From assembly GCF_015207395.1 (NCBI RefSeq), contig NZ_JADEWX010000001.1:62001-126000 (forward strand): a stretch of 64,000 bases of DNA. Reading direction: 5' to 3'. Positions 1-7,829 of the stretch are shown piece by piece. How positions within the stretch are numbered: position 1 is the stretch's first letter; each line of letters opens with the position of its first letter. Origin of the DNA: Nodosilinea sp. LEGE 07088 (lineage in GTDB: Bacteria > Cyanobacteriota > Cyanobacteriia > Phormidesmidales > Phormidesmidaceae). The position numbers and the translations under genes are program-made. The notes beneath the pieces are model-generated. The model worked only from the letters and a program-made list of their open reading frames with translations, did no database searches and had not been told where the DNA came from.

Positions 1-54
1 AGAAATATTTCGGCTTCCTTCGACTCATAGAGAGATTCAAATCTCCTCACGATT

Positions 55-1539
55 TTAAGTCTGCTGAATATCTAAAATCCCCATCATGCCTCGATCTTCG
101 TGGTCTAGAACATGACAGTGATAGACCGTTTTACCGGCATAGTCACGGAAGGGGATGCGAATTCGAATGGTTTCACCTGGACTCACCGATGCGACATCTT
201 TCCACGCGGCATAGGGCGTAGGCTGGCCGTTACGACTGATTACCTGAAACTTGTTGATGTGGACATGAAAAGGATGGGCCATGGTGCCTGTGTTGATAAT
301 TTCCCAGTCTTCAACGGTGTTGAGCAGTACCTGGGTATCGATGCGGTTATGGTCGAAGGCTTTGCCGTTGATCAAAAACACCATGCCCATGCCCATACCG
401 TGGTTGAAGGTGAACTGGCGGGTAGCTTGAGGTTCCGGCAGAGACTCAACGGTTAAGAGTTGATTGGGTAACGGAAGCGCATCGGTAGTGCCGTTGTAGG
501 TCAGTGTCGCTACGGTTTCGGTAGAGTTGCGATTTGGGGAACTCCCCATCATGCCGCCGCCCATCATGCCACCGCCCATTCTGCCGCCACCCATCATGCC
601 CTGAGCCGGGTTGAAAGGCTGGTTCAACAAGCGATACTGTCCAGGTTCACGATCACCTTTAACCAGAACCTCGACCCGTTCGCCGGGGGCCAATACTAGA
701 TCATTGAGTTCAACGGGAGATGCGATCGCACCTCCATCGGTTGCAATCAGATAAAACGGGTGATCCTCCAGCGATAGCCAGAAGAAGCGGGAGGATGAGG
801 CATTCAGCAGCCGTAGCCGCAGTAGTCCTCCCTGCGGAATCTCCAGAGAGGGGTTGAATTGGCCATTGGCGGTCAGCAAATCGCCAATCCGTCCGGTCAT
901 CTGGGCCATGTGGCCAGGATTAGGAATGTTGCCGCTGCGATCTAACGCAAAATCTTTGAGAATGAGGAATTCTTCCTGCGCCGCCTGAACTTCGGGAATC
1001 TCGTCCAGTTCGCCGCGCACTACAAACAGTCCAGCGAGTCCACCAAACAGTTGTTCGGCGACGAGTCCATGGTAATGGGGGTGATACCAAAAGGTACCAG
1101 CCGGATGGTTTGCCGGAATCTGAAATTCGTAGGAGTAGGTTTCGCCAGGTGGAATTTCGAGAAAGACGTTGTCCCCGGTGCCCGTCGGCGGAATGTGGAG
1201 CCCGTGGTAATGGAGATTGGTGGACTGGTTCAGTCGATTGGTGAAGCGGAGTTGAACGGTGTCACCGGGTTTAGCTTCCAGACGAGGGCCAGGAACTTGA
1301 CCGTTATAGGTCAGCAGGTTGGCGTTGCGGTTACCCAGCTTCACCTGCTGCGCCTCTGCTACCAGGTCGAAGCTGAGCAAACCACCTTCGCTGCTGTGTA
1401 CCGGAGCCTGCGCTAACGCTGAACCTGGCACAGAAGATTGCGATGCTCCTCTAGAGCATTGAGAGAGCAAGATTGCTCCTGTTGTTCCGAGGCCCAACCC
1501 CAGAAATTCTCTGCGCCTCATGGCTTTTATCACGGTCAT
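55..1539 (-). CDS. Tat-exported multicopper oxidase (CueO/laccase-like)
   Basis: 494 aa periplasmic multicopper oxidase, probably oxidising Cu(I) to Cu(II). Seen: an N-terminal twin-arginine motif (RRREFLGLGLG) followed by a hydrophobic stretch and a Cys in LSQCS. All four copper-ligand blocks are present: HYHGLHIP near residue 110, FWYHPHYHG near 150, HPFHVHINKF near 422 and HCHVLDHEDRGMM near 474-486. A Gly/Met-rich loop (GGGMMGGGMMG repeats, about 315-335) resembles the Met-rich inserts of CueO-type cuprous oxidases. The ATG at 1521 is an alternative start that keeps the Tat motif; neither start has a clear Shine-Dalgarno. It lies downstream of the small Met/Gly-rich gene (1585-1782) on the same strand and likely shares its promoter, which carries a MerR-type box and TTTCAT repeats. 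Family assignment is secure; the exact substrate is inferred. Confidence 0.93.
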   Translation of the reverse strand: MTVIKAMRRREFLGLGLGTTGAILLSQCSRGASQSSVPGSALAQAPVHSSEGGLLSFDLVAEAQQVKLGNRNANLLTYNGQVPGPRLEAKPGDTVQLRFTNRLNQSTNLHYHGLHIPPTGTGDNVFLEIPPGETYSYEFQIPANHPAGTFWYHPHYHGLVAEQLFGGLAGLFVVRGELDEIPEVQAAQEEFLILKDFALDRSGNIPNPGHMAQMTGRIGDLLTANGQFNPSLEIPQGGLLRLRLLNASSSRFFWLSLEDHPFYLIATDGGAIASPVELNDLVLAPGERVEVLVKGDREPGQYRLLNQPFNPAQGMMGGGRMGGGMMGGGMMGSSPNRNSTETVATLTYNGTTDALPLPNQLLTVESLPEPQATRQFTFNHGMGMGMVFLINGKAFDHNRIDTQVLLNTVEDWEIINTGTMAHPFHVHINKFQVISRNGQPTPYAAWKDVASVSPGETIRIRIPFRDYAGKTVYHCHVLDHEDRGMMGILDIQQT

Positions 1540-1584
1540 AAACAGATACGGGAACTAAATGTGTTGGGAAGCGTTGTACTGCAA

Positions 1585-1782
1585 TCACGCCCGTTGAGTC
1601 GTCGTGGCCGGGCTAGCTTCACTGAGGGGAGCGGCGAATGGATGAGTGCTGCTGCATCCCCAGCCGCGCATCATACCACCGCGCCCCATCATGCCGCCCA
1701 TTAACAACACGCCAACGAGCAGGGTGACAACTATACCGGCAGCAAACCCAACTGCTCCAGACGCTAAGACTTTGGCATCCAT
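1585..1782 (-). CDS. Small Gly/Met-rich membrane protein
   Basis: 65 aa. The ATG at 1782 is chosen because AGGAGGTT lies 6 nt upstream; an in-frame ATG at 1818 lacks such a site. One transmembrane helix (about residues 8-29, GAVGFAAGIVVTLLVGVLL) is followed by GGMMGRGGMMRG and a tail with Cys and His. This design is common for small copper-handling membrane proteins next to multicopper oxidases, but no named family is claimed. It is first in an operon with the oxidase (gap 45 bp). Its promoter region holds a CueR-like MerR box at 1847-1878 and three TTTCAT direct repeats further upstream. A role in presenting copper to the oxidase is inference. Confidence 0.7.
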   Translation of the reverse strand: MDAKVLASGAVGFAAGIVVTLLVGVLLMGGMMGRGGMMRGWGCSSTHPFAAPLSEASPATTTQRA

Positions 1783-1846
1783 GGTCGAACCTCCTGCATC
1801 ATGTTTCCAAAAGGACACTTTTCGGGATCTGAAAAGCGATACTGCG

Positions 1847-1878
1847 ATCGTAGAATCGCTAGCTGGCTATAGGGTCAA
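1847..1878 (-). promoter_or_regulatory. MerR-family (CueR/ZntR-like) promoter, site 1
   Basis: On the reverse strand TTGACC is followed by a 20-nt spacer containing the imperfect dyad CTATAG-CCAG-CTAGCG and then TACGAT. Long spacing with a dyad between -35 and -10 is the hallmark of promoters untwisted by MerR-family activators. It lies about 65 bp upstream of the small Met/Gly-rich gene. Confidence 0.75.
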
Positions 1879-1953
1879 GATGGGATACGAAACGCAACAC
1901 TTCGATCGCCTCTTGGGGCCGGTCTTTGACCATCGCTAGCTTAAAGAGTAACG

Positions 1954-1970
1954 ATGAAATGGCGATGAAA
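1954..1970 (-). promoter_or_regulatory. TTTCAT-N5-TTTCAT direct repeat (OmpR-type box 1)
   Basis: Read on the reverse strand, TTTCAT occurs twice with start-to-start spacing of 11 bp, pointing toward the oxidase operon. Spacing and direct orientation fit a tandem OmpR/PhoB-family dimer. Confidence 0.6.
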
Positions 1971-2022
1971 TTGGGGCTACAAGGGACAAATTGCTGATGC
2001 TTACAATGCCTAACACTGAGCG

Positions 2023-2039
2023 ATGAAATCAAGATGAAA
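2023..2039 (-). promoter_or_regulatory. TTTCAT-N5-TTTCAT direct repeat (box 2)
   Basis: A second perfect repeat with 11-bp period in the same orientation, followed after about 10 nt by a TAGGCAT that could act as -10. It may form the activated promoter of the oxidase operon. Confidence 0.6.
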
Positions 2040-2104
2040 TGCCCCTACTTCATGGGGTGGAAATGCCAATCCCTCATAGATGGTGATAAGCAAATGTAGT
2101 TTAG

Positions 2105-2121
2105 AAGAAATCAGAATGAAA
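2105..2121 (-). promoter_or_regulatory. Degenerate TTTCAT/TTTCTT repeat (box 3)
   Basis: The reverse strand reads TTTCAT-N5-TTTCTT with the same 11-bp period; one half site has one mismatch. It is weaker than boxes 1 and 2 but in line with them. Confidence 0.4.
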
Positions 2122-2137
2122 AGGCCAAGTATCTGAA

Positions 2138-2704
2138 TCAAGTCGATTTAGCCGTTGTAGCTAAATTGGCGGTCTTGGACTCAGAGGAATTCGCCACCAC
2201 TTTGATGGTGCCTCGGAACATATTCATGCCGCAGGCAAATTCATACTGTCCGGGTTCATCAGGGGTGAACTCGATCTCGGTAGTCTGATTCACCGGCAGG
2301 GCTTTAGCGATGCGAAAGTCAGGAAGGCGAACCTCTTCCAGACAGTTACTGGGATCGGTACGGTAGAAATTTAGCCGTACGGGTAGTCCGGCTTGCACCA
2401 CAATTTGGTTCGGGTCGTAGCCACCATCAACCGCTATGGTGATTTCCTGTATGCCGTCTTGGGCCTTGGCTTGGCTCGATTTGGGTTGACTGAAGACAAA
2501 CCACCACAGTTCTAACCCAATCAAACCCAGACCACCTGTCGTCACTAGGGCTTTTACCCACAGCGGCTGTTCGATGCGGCGAAATCCGCTTCCGGACTCA
2601 GACATGGCCTCATGGGCCATTTGAGCCGGAGAACCCGTAGCCACGGCTAGAAGTAGCCCCAAACTGGTTAAACCACTCAAGGCTAGTTTTCGATAACAAA
2701 GCAT
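2138..2704 (-). CDS. Membrane-anchored cupredoxin-domain protein
   Basis: 188 aa. It has an N-terminal signal peptide (about 1-28), a second hydrophobic segment (about 50-70, ALVTTGGLGLIGLELWWFVF) and a C-terminal cupredoxin-like domain (about 85-175). The domain contains QEITIAVDGGYDPNQIVV and ends YEFACGMNMFRGTIKV. This resembles the single-domain cupredoxins (Cupredoxin_1/EfeO type) found beside bacterial copper ATPases. The Cys/Met-containing loop ACGMNM replaces the usual C-x-x-H-x-x-x-M ligands, and NCLEE offers another Cys, so any copper site is non-classical. The start has a strong AGGAGGTC at the right distance. It is last in the copZ-copA-miniprotein-cupredoxin operon. It likely takes copper delivered to the periplasm by the ATPase (inference). 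Confidence 0.8.
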   Translation of the reverse strand: MLCYRKLALSGLTSLGLLLAVATGSPAQMAHEAMSESGSGFRRIEQPLWVKALVTTGGLGLIGLELWWFVFSQPKSSQAKAQDGIQEITIAVDGGYDPNQIVVQAGLPVRLNFYRTDPSNCLEEVRLPDFRIAKALPVNQTTEIEFTPDEPGQYEFACGMNMFRGTIKVVANSSESKTANLATTAKST

Positions 2705-2719
2705 GGCTGACCTCCTGGG

Positions 2720-2827
2720 CTAGCTAACGATTCCAAAGATGATCAAATTGCCCAGAATGCCGGATATGGCTCCGATTAAAAAGCCAGCACCGACTAGAAG
2801 GGCGAAGAAGGAGAGCGGGTAGGTCAT
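2720..2827 (-). CDS. 35-aa membrane miniprotein in the copper ATPase operon
   Basis: This small reading frame begins MTYPLSFFALLVGAG and ends with TAG. It fills the 156-bp gap between the ATPase and cupredoxin genes, on the same strand. Almost the whole chain is one hydrophobic Gly-rich helix. The start is preceded by AGGAACC with suitable spacing, and the AGGAGGTC of the cupredoxin gene follows its stop. The family is not recognised. By position and composition it could be a small subunit or regulator of the ATPase, or a chaperone for the cupredoxin (inference). Confidence 0.6.
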   Translation of the reverse strand: MTYPLSFFALLVGAGFLIGAISGILGNLIIFGIVS

Positions 2828-2860
2828 GGTAAGGTTCCTGGGTGGATGGGTGAAAGAGTC

Positions 2861-5119
2861 CTAAGCCTGAATTTTCGGGCGGAAGTTACGCAGTCGCAGT
2901 GCATTAGTAACCACCGAGAAAGAGCTGAAGGCCATGGCCGCTCCGGCAATGACCGGGTTGAGCAGCCAACCCAAGATCGGGTATAGCACCCCAGCCGCGA
3001 TGGGAATGCCTGCCACGTTGTAGATGAAGGCAAAAAACAGGTTTTGGCGAATGTTGCGAATGGTGGCGCGGGAGAGTTGAATCGCGGTAACGATACCCCA
3101 CAGATCCCCGGAAATTAGCGTGATATCGCTAGCGGCGATCGCGACATCGGTGCCAGTCCCGATGGCCATGCCGACATCTGCTTGAGCTAGGGCAGGGGCA
3201 TCGTTAATCCCATCGCCCACCATCGCTACCAGCTTGCCTTCTTGCTGAAGTTGCACAATCTGATCCGCTTTTTGGTCAGGCCGCACCTCTGCCATGACTC
3301 GTTGAATGTTGACTTCGCGGGCAATTACCTCAGCGGTGCGGCGGTTATCGCCAGTGAGCATGACGACTTCTAGGCCCATTTTTTGTAGGGTGCGAATCGC
3401 ACTAACCGAAGATGGCTTAACAGCATCGGCAATGCCCATGATGGCTTCCACCTGCCCCGCTACCGCCAACCAAACAGCGGTTTTTCCTTCGGTCTCTAGT
3501 CGATCCCACTCGGGTTTGAGGCTTTGGGTGTCGATACCCAGTTCGTTCATCCAGCGATGGGTACCGATCTGTACCCATTTCCCATCCACCTGGCCCTGAA
3601 CACCGCTCCCGGCTACAGCCTCAAATTCCGAAGGTTCTGCCAAAGCTGCTCCTTGCTCTTGGGCATATTGCACGACCGCTTCTGCCAGGGGATGCTCGGA
3701 GTTTTGCTCTAGGGAACCCGCTAACGTGAGCAGGGCCAGTTCATTGCCATTGGCGGTGCCGCTAACGGTAATGTAGTTGGTGACAGTAGGCTTGCCCTGG
3801 GTTACGGTGCCGGTTTTATCTAGCACAAGGGTTTGAATTTTGTGAGCCAGTTCCAGGCTATCGGCTCCTTTGATGAGAATGCCATTTTCGGCCCCTTTTC
3901 CAGTTCCCACCATGATGGAGGTGGGGGTGGCGAGTCCTAATGCACAGGGGCAGGCGAGAATCAGCACGCCCACAGTGGTGATCAGGGCTATGCTGACGTT
4001 GCCCATGAGGTTGAACCATGTGACAAAGGTTAGAATCGCGATCGCAATAACCGCTGGGACAAACCAGCCGGTCACGCGATCGGCCAATCGTTGAATGGGC
4101 GCTTTGGAACCCTGGGCCTGCTGCACGAGTTTGACAATCTGAGCTAAGAACGTGTCTTTTCCCACCCGTGTCGCTCGAAATTTAAAGCTCCCTGTCTTGT
4201 TGAGCGTAGCGCCAATGACCTCATCGCCGACCTGCTTTTGGACCGGAACACTCTCACCCGTCACCATCGCCTCATCCAAGGTAGAGGAGCCCTCAATGAT
4301 TTCCCCGTCTACCGGCACCTTTTCACCCGGTCTAACGAGCACGATGTCTCCCAAAACTACTTCAGAAATGGGGACATCAATGGTTTGACCCTGGCGAATC
4401 ACTCGTGCCGTTTTCGCCTGCAGCCCCATCAGCTTACGAATCGCTTCAGAGGTTTGCCCTTTAGCCCGGTTTTCCAACAGATTGCCCAGCAAAATCAGGG
4501 CGATGATGATAGCCGCAATCTCGTAATAGACGTCGGGGCGCAGGCCCTGATCAATAAACCACTGGGGATACACCGTCGGGAACAGCGAGTACAGGTAGGC
4601 GGTGCCGGTACCCACAGCTACCAGGGTATCCATAGTAGCCGAATGGTGTTTTAGAGCCTTCCAGGTATTAATGAAAAAATCACTTCCGGCCCACACCATG
4701 ACCGGCAAGGTCAGCACCAACTGCAACCAGGGGTTGTGCAACCAGGCTGGAATCAGCGGAATTTCCAGCCCTGTCATCATTGGTAGTGCCGCAATCACGA
4801 GTACAACACTCATCACCAGACTAAAAATGACTTTGCGCGTGAGCTCTCGGTCTCTAGCAGCTCGCTCGCGCCGCTCAGCGTCGTCTTCAGCCGTTAGTGG
4901 GTTATCGTCAATCGGCTGAGCAGCATAGCCCGCCTTATCTACCGCTGATTGAATATCGGCAGTACTGACTTGGTTAGCGTCATAGGCGACAACAGCTTGC
5001 TCAGCCCCAAAGTTGACACTACAGGTTTCAACCCCCGGTACTGACTGAATAGCCATTTCAATGTTGCTGGCACAGGAGGCACAGCTCATGCCCCGCAGTT
5101 TAAAGGTTTGACTGTCCAT
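2861..5119 (-). CDS. copA: Copper-translocating P1B-type ATPase, CPC type
   Basis: 752 aa from the ATG at 5119, preceded by GAGGAGC; the frame is open further upstream but without a family-like sequence. Order: HMA domain with GMSCASC (about 10-16), eight membrane segments, actuator loop with TGES (VTGESVPV), CPC metal-site helix [11 protein letters not shown], phosphorylation site [20 protein letters not shown] of the nucleotide domain and hinge [20 protein letters not shown]. These are all the signatures of a Cu(I) exporter of the CopA/PacS/CtaA group. Length is normal for a one-HMA enzyme. It sits 10 bp downstream of the copper chaperone gene and is expressed from the MerR-type promoter at 5354-5385. 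It exports Cu(I) from the cytosol to the periplasm or, in cyanobacteria, possibly to thylakoids. Confidence 0.97.
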   Translation of the reverse strand: MDSQTFKLRGMSCASCASNIEMAIQSVPGVETCSVNFGAEQAVVAYDANQVSTADIQSAVDKAGYAAQPIDDNPLTAEDDAERRERAARDRELTRKVIFSLVMSVVLVIAALPMMTGLEIPLIPAWLHNPWLQLVLTLPVMVWAGSDFFINTWKALKHHSATMDTLVAVGTGTAYLYSLFPTVYPQWFIDQGLRPDVYYEIAAIIIALILLGNLLENRAKGQTSEAIRKLMGLQAKTARVIRQGQTIDVPISEVVLGDIVLVRPGEKVPVDGEIIEGSSTLDEAMVTGESVPVQKQVGDEVIGATLNKTGSFKFRATRVGKDTFLAQIVKLVQQAQGSKAPIQRLADRVTGWFVPAVIAIAILTFVTWFNLMGNVSIALITTVGVLILACPCALGLATPTSIMVGTGKGAENGILIKGADSLELAHKIQTLVLDKTGTVTQGKPTVTNYITVSGTANGNELALLTLAGSLEQNSEHPLAEAVVQYAQEQGAALAEPSEFEAVAGSGVQGQVDGKWVQIGTHRWMNELGIDTQSLKPEWDRLETEGKTAVWLAVAGQVEAIMGIADAVKPSSVSAIRTLQKMGLEVVMLTGDNRRTAEVIAREVNIQRVMAEVRPDQKADQIVQLQQEGKLVAMVGDGINDAPALAQADVGMAIGTGTDVAIAASDITLISGDLWGIVTAIQLSRATIRNIRQNLFFAFIYNVAGIPIAAGVLYPILGWLLNPVIAGAAMAFSSFSVVTNALRLRNFRPKIQA

Positions 5120-5129
5120 TTTTTGCTCC

Positions 5130-5324
5130 TCAGGCGACTGTGTATCCCGCCGTGGTGATAGCGTTTTTGATGTCAGCTTCAGCGGCGTTAGAGACAACGC
5201 TGACCTGCTTAGTTTTGGGGTCAGCCGCCACCTGGGCCGTGGCATCGACCGTGTGAACTGCTTTGGTGACGGCCTCAACACAGGCTGAACAGGCTAGATT
5301 AGGAACGCTCAAATCGAGTTTCAT
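5130..5324 (-). CDS. copZ: Copper chaperone, HMA domain (CopZ/Atx1-like)
   Basis: 64 aa, a single heavy-metal-associated domain. The metal motif is ACSACVEAV, so Cys-x-x-Cys is kept while the usual Met of M-x-C-x-x-C is replaced (NLACSAC). The C-terminal part ([15 protein letters not shown]) has the HMA lysine replaced by Thr-Ala-Gly-Tyr, as in cyanobacterial Atx1-like proteins. GGAGGG lies 5 nt upstream of the ATG. It is the first gene of the copZ-copA-miniprotein-cupredoxin operon, with a CueR-like MerR promoter 30 bp upstream. It carries Cu(I) to the ATPase. Confidence 0.92.
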   Translation of the reverse strand: MKLDLSVPNLACSACVEAVTKAVHTVDATAQVAADPKTKQVSVVSNAAEADIKNAITTAGYTVA

Positions 5325-5353
5325 GGGAAGCCCTCCGAGTAGGTTATGACTCT

Positions 5354-5385
5354 ATCTTGAAGTCTCTAGCCAACTACAGGGTCAA
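5354..5385 (-). promoter_or_regulatory. MerR-family promoter, site 2 (copZ-copA)
   Basis: The reverse strand reads TTGACC, a 20-nt spacer with the dyad CTGTAG-TTGG-CTAGAG, then CAAGAT. It shares spacer length and the CTAGAG half with sites 1, 3 and 4. The -10 ends 30 bp before the copZ start codon. Confidence 0.8.
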
Positions 5386-5499
5386 GGGGGCAGCATTAAG
5401 TTTTATAGCCAAACCCTGTACTAAGAAAAGCGGAACATGACTTTGCTGTGCATTAACTGCAACGATTCAGCGCCTGCGAGTGAGATAAAACGGGTTGAC

Positions 5500-5895
5500 C
5501 TACTCACTGAGGTCAGACTCCTCAGTCTGGTCTGTGATATCCCGTAACTGCTCAATCATGATCGCCATTTCCTCAACCATGCGATTTTGGTGCTCTAACA
5601 TCACTGGCTGGAATTCCTGCATTTGTTCTGGCGTTAACGTTGACATGAGCTGCTGCATTTCGCCCATCAGTTCCAGCATTTTGCCTGACATTTGCATGGG
5701 CACGCCTTGGTGAGGCATGCCCATGTTCCCCATAGGCATCTGTTCTGACTCCATCATGCCTTCGGGCATGATGGAGTCAGATTCTTGTGGCACGTCTTGG
5801 CTAAAGGCAGGTCTGGCCAGCGTCCCCAGAAGCCCGACCCCGAGAATAGCGGTCAGCGCGATCGCTGAATTTGCTTTTTTCCAGAATTCCTTCAT
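5500..5895 (-). CDS. Met-rich exported protein, putative copper binder
   Basis: 131 aa from the ATG at 5895, which has AAGGAAAGGAA at a good distance; an ATG two codons upstream is too close to it. A signal peptide (about 1-33, cleavage near AFS-QD) is followed by a Met-rich stretch (MPEGMMESEQMPMGNMGMP, about 45-70) with one His. After that comes a helical Met/Gln-rich segment with repeated LMGEMQQLM-type motifs. Met clusters of this type bind Cu(I) in periplasmic proteins such as CopM, and CopM-like function is a reasonable guess. It is divergent from the copper-storage gene at 6207. Two TTTCAT repeats upstream point toward it. A perfect 17-bp hairpin lies inside the gene (5744-5781). Confidence 0.72.
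   Translation of the reverse strand: MKEFWKKANSAIALTAILGVGLLGTLARPAFSQDVPQESDSIMPEGMMESEQMPMGNMGMPHQGVPMQMSGKMLELMGEMQQLMSTLTPEQMQEFQPVMLEHQNRMVEEMAIMIEQLRDITDQTEESDLSE
5744..5781. repeat. 17-bp perfect inverted repeat with TTCG loop
   Basis: Arms 5744-5760 and 5765-5781 are perfectly complementary around the tetranucleotide TTCG (5761-5764). On the forward strand this gives a CC-UUCG-GG tetraloop hairpin. It lies inside the Met-rich gene and encodes the SIMPEGMMES segment. Confidence 0.9.
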
Positions 5896-6016
5896 GATCA
5901 TTTCCTTTCCTTAAGATTTAATTTTTCAAGCTGCTATCACAAAGTTTCTAGTCATTTTTAGGAGAAAGGTGGCAGCAGAAAAATCGTGGCAGCGTTACTT
6001 AGCTTACAGACATACT

Positions 6017-6033
6017 ATGAAACAACAATGAAA
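6017..6033 (-). promoter_or_regulatory. TTTCAT-N5-TTTCAT direct repeat (box 4)
   Basis: A perfect repeat on the reverse strand, 122 bp upstream of and pointing to the Met-rich exported protein gene. Confidence 0.6.
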
Positions 6034-6086
6034 TGTGAACGGTTTGTGACTTATTGCCAGGAAGCTCAATTACGTATCACAAGATT

Positions 6087-6103
6087 ATGAAATCAGGATG
6101 AAA
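6087..6103 (-). promoter_or_regulatory. TTTCAT-N5-TTTCAT direct repeat (box 5)
   Basis: A perfect repeat on the reverse strand, upstream of the Met-rich gene and of box 4. GATACG follows about 8 nt after it and could serve as -10. Confidence 0.6.
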
Positions 6104-6206
6104 TGGCTCTACTCTGTAAGATTGAAATATGGTCTATTTCCATTGATAGATGTGGAAGCAATTGTTTTTCCGATATTTAGTTAGTCATTGATTACGAGAG
6201 AAAACA

Positions 6207-6551
6207 ATGCTTCTAAATCACGAAAAATACCAGTCTAGCTTTGATAAAGCGATGGCTTGTTCGGTGGAGTGTGAGCACTGCGCCGAAGCCTGCATGGGCA
6301 ATCCAGATATGGTCAAGTGTGCCCGTATGTGTTTAGACACAGGGGAAAGCTGCCGTAGCTTAGCGACTCTCATGGTGCGTGGTTCATATTTTATCGCTCC
6401 GATGGCCAATGCCTGTGCAGAAATCTGTGAGGCTTGCGCTAGCGAATGTGAAAAGTACGACATGGAGCACTGTAAGAAATGTGCTCAAGCTTGTCGCACT
6501 GCAGCCGAAGCCTATCGCAAAATTGCAGGCGTAGGCGCAGTCACCGCTTAG
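6207..6551 (+). CDS. Four-helix-bundle copper-storage protein (Csp/DUF326)
   Basis: 114 aa with 14 Cys spaced along four predicted helices: CSVECEHCAEAC, CARMC, CAEICEACASEC and CKKCAQACR. This is the pattern of the Csp family, whose bundles line their core with Cys and hold many Cu(I) ions. No signal peptide is present, so it is of the cytosolic Csp3 type. Length is typical (about 110-130 aa). The Shine-Dalgarno is weak (GAGAG). It is divergent from the Met-rich gene and followed by a small cyanobacterial protein on the same strand. It probably buffers or stores excess cytosolic Cu(I). Confidence 0.92.
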   Translation: MLLNHEKYQSSFDKAMACSVECEHCAEACMGNPDMVKCARMCLDTGESCRSLATLMVRGSYFIAPMANACAEICEACASECEKYDMEHCKKCAQACRTAAEAYRKIAGVGAVTA

Positions 6552-6579
6552 ATTTAACTAGGACTTGCGAAGTGAAAAA

Positions 6580-6996
6580 ATGTTATACGCCTCTAGGAGC
6601 TCTACAGATACTGGTGGAGCCTCGTTAATAACGACCTTAACTGACAACCACTGGCCTAGCCTACGGCCAGAAGCTGCCAGATTTAGGAATAACTCACCAT
6701 CTGAAAGATTCCTTCAAGAGGTTCAAATTAGCGCTTCAGGGGAAGCGGTATCGGCTTTTCCGCCTGTCGGCGTGGCAGTAGCAGTGCTCATCCCGGCGAT
6801 CGTGCTGTCTATGGGTATTGCTGTTCTACTGAAGTCTCAGAAGCGGTTGTATTTCCAGGCGCTAATACCTCTCAGGCAGGTTTCACCGTGCAAGCGATGC
6901 CAGTTTTTTCACGACAATGGTTATCTCAGGTGTGCTGTTCATCCTGCCCGTGCCTTAACTCCAGAAGCCAGAACCTGTCAAGATTACCACCCTTAG
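6580..6996 (+). CDS. Conserved cyanobacterial protein with one TM helix and CxxC/CAVHP tail
   Basis: 138 aa from the ATG at 6580; an in-frame TTG lies at 6565. An N-terminal polar region is followed by one transmembrane helix (VAVAVLIPAIVLSMGIAVLL). The Cys-rich tail reads CKRCQFFHDNGYLRCAVHP and then CQDYHP. Tails of this form (CxxCxFF, YLxCAVHP, CxDY) recur in cyanobacterial proteins of unknown function, and the four Cys plus His suggest a metal site. It starts 28 bp after the copper-storage gene, so they may be co-transcribed. No function is assigned. Confidence 0.65.
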   Translation: MLYASRSSTDTGGASLITTLTDNHWPSLRPEAARFRNNSPSERFLQEVQISASGEAVSAFPPVGVAVAVLIPAIVLSMGIAVLLKSQKRLYFQALIPLRQVSPCKRCQFFHDNGYLRCAVHPARALTPEARTCQDYHP

Positions 6997-7074
6997 ATTA
7001 CTAGCAAACGCTTCAGAAAAGACTGTTCAGTTCGGAATTCCTTTTTGTCGTATCAGTTCACATCAGGAGGAGCA

Positions 7075-7653
7075 ATGAATACTCAAGACAACGCGATCGC
7101 CAGTTATCAAAATACCGAACATCACAGTGGCATGCGAAGTAGCTATGCCAGATACTTTGCCATGATTGGCACCTCAATTGTGGTGATGTTTTTCTTGACG
7201 TACCTGAATTCTTATCAGATTCTCGGCCATGCTTGGTTTAGCGAAACGCGGGTTTACATGGCACTGATTATGGGTGCTGCAATGATGATAATTATGCTCT
7301 TATACATGCTGAACATGTATAAGAGCAAAAAAGCGAACACCGCTATTTTCTTAAGTGCAATCCTGCTGTTTGGTTCAGCCTTATGGCTGGTACGAAGTCA
7401 GATTACGGTAACCGATGTGGACTGGATGGAAGCCATGATTCCGCACCACTCTATTGCAATTCTAACAAGCGAGCGCGCCCAGATTCAAGATCTTCGCGTC
7501 CGCGAACTGGCCGATGAAATTATTGCCGCCCAGCTTCGCGAGATCAAAGAAATGGAGTGGCTAATCGCCGACATCCGAGAAGGCGGCTTGGTTACGACAC
7601 AGCCCGAGTTAGGGGAAAGACCCCTACCCGAGTTTGAGCCCACCGTCGAATAA
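7075..7653 (+). CDS. DUF305 membrane protein
   Basis: 192 aa; the ATG at 7075 follows CAGGAGGAGC, while an upstream TTG start (7045) has no site. Three hydrophobic helices lie in the N-terminal half (about 30-115). The DUF305 core follows with WMEAMIPHHSIAIL, the family's M-x-x-M-x-P-H-H signature, then helices with SERAQI and REIKEMEWLI. DUF305 proteins are ferritin-like and frequent in copper and mercury resistance clusters. The context here (copper storage upstream, CPH ATPase downstream) agrees with a metal role. A 13-bp hairpin lies inside the gene (7296-7326). Confidence 0.88.
   Translation: MNTQDNAIASYQNTEHHSGMRSSYARYFAMIGTSIVVMFFLTYLNSYQILGHAWFSETRVYMALIMGAAMMIIMLLYMLNMYKSKKANTAIFLSAILLFGSALWLVRSQITVTDVDWMEAMIPHHSIAILTSERAQIQDLRVRELADEIIAAQLREIKEMEWLIADIREGGLVTTQPELGERPLPEFEPTVE
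7296..7326. repeat. 13-bp inverted repeat inside the DUF305 gene
   Basis: Arms 7296-7308 (GCTCTTATACATG) and 7314-7326 are perfect reverse complements with a 5-nt loop. It is coding sequence for the third membrane helix (LLYMLNMYKS) and is followed by AAAA rather than a T run, so it is not a forward-strand terminator. Confidence 0.85.
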
Positions 7654-7829
7654 GAAGCTACATCTCCTGCATCTAGATAGTTGTCTGAAGCTGTGCGAAA
7701 GGGTGTTTGGCACAAAGCGCAAAACACTCTGCTGCTATAGAACAATGGCTCTCACAGCCAGAAAGCACTTAAGGACTTCGGTGACTTTAAAGCCGTCCAG
7801 GTCAATGCCCTATTACTAGTAGAATTTCG

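Larger units (their letters stand above)
1819..2137. other. Intergenic regulatory region upstream of the oxidase operon
   Basis: 319 bp between the convergent end of the cupredoxin gene and the start of the small Met/Gly-rich gene. It holds the MerR box at 1847-1878 and three direct repeats with an 11-bp period at 1954-1970, 2023-2039 and 2105-2121. No coding sequence was recognised. Confidence 0.7.
5902..6206. other. Divergent promoter region with two TTTCAT repeats
   Basis: About 305 bp between the Met-rich gene (reverse) and the copper-storage gene (forward). It contains two perfect 11-bp-period repeats, at 6017-6033 and 6087-6103. AT-rich sequence precedes 6207. No further gene was seen. 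Confidence 0.6.
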
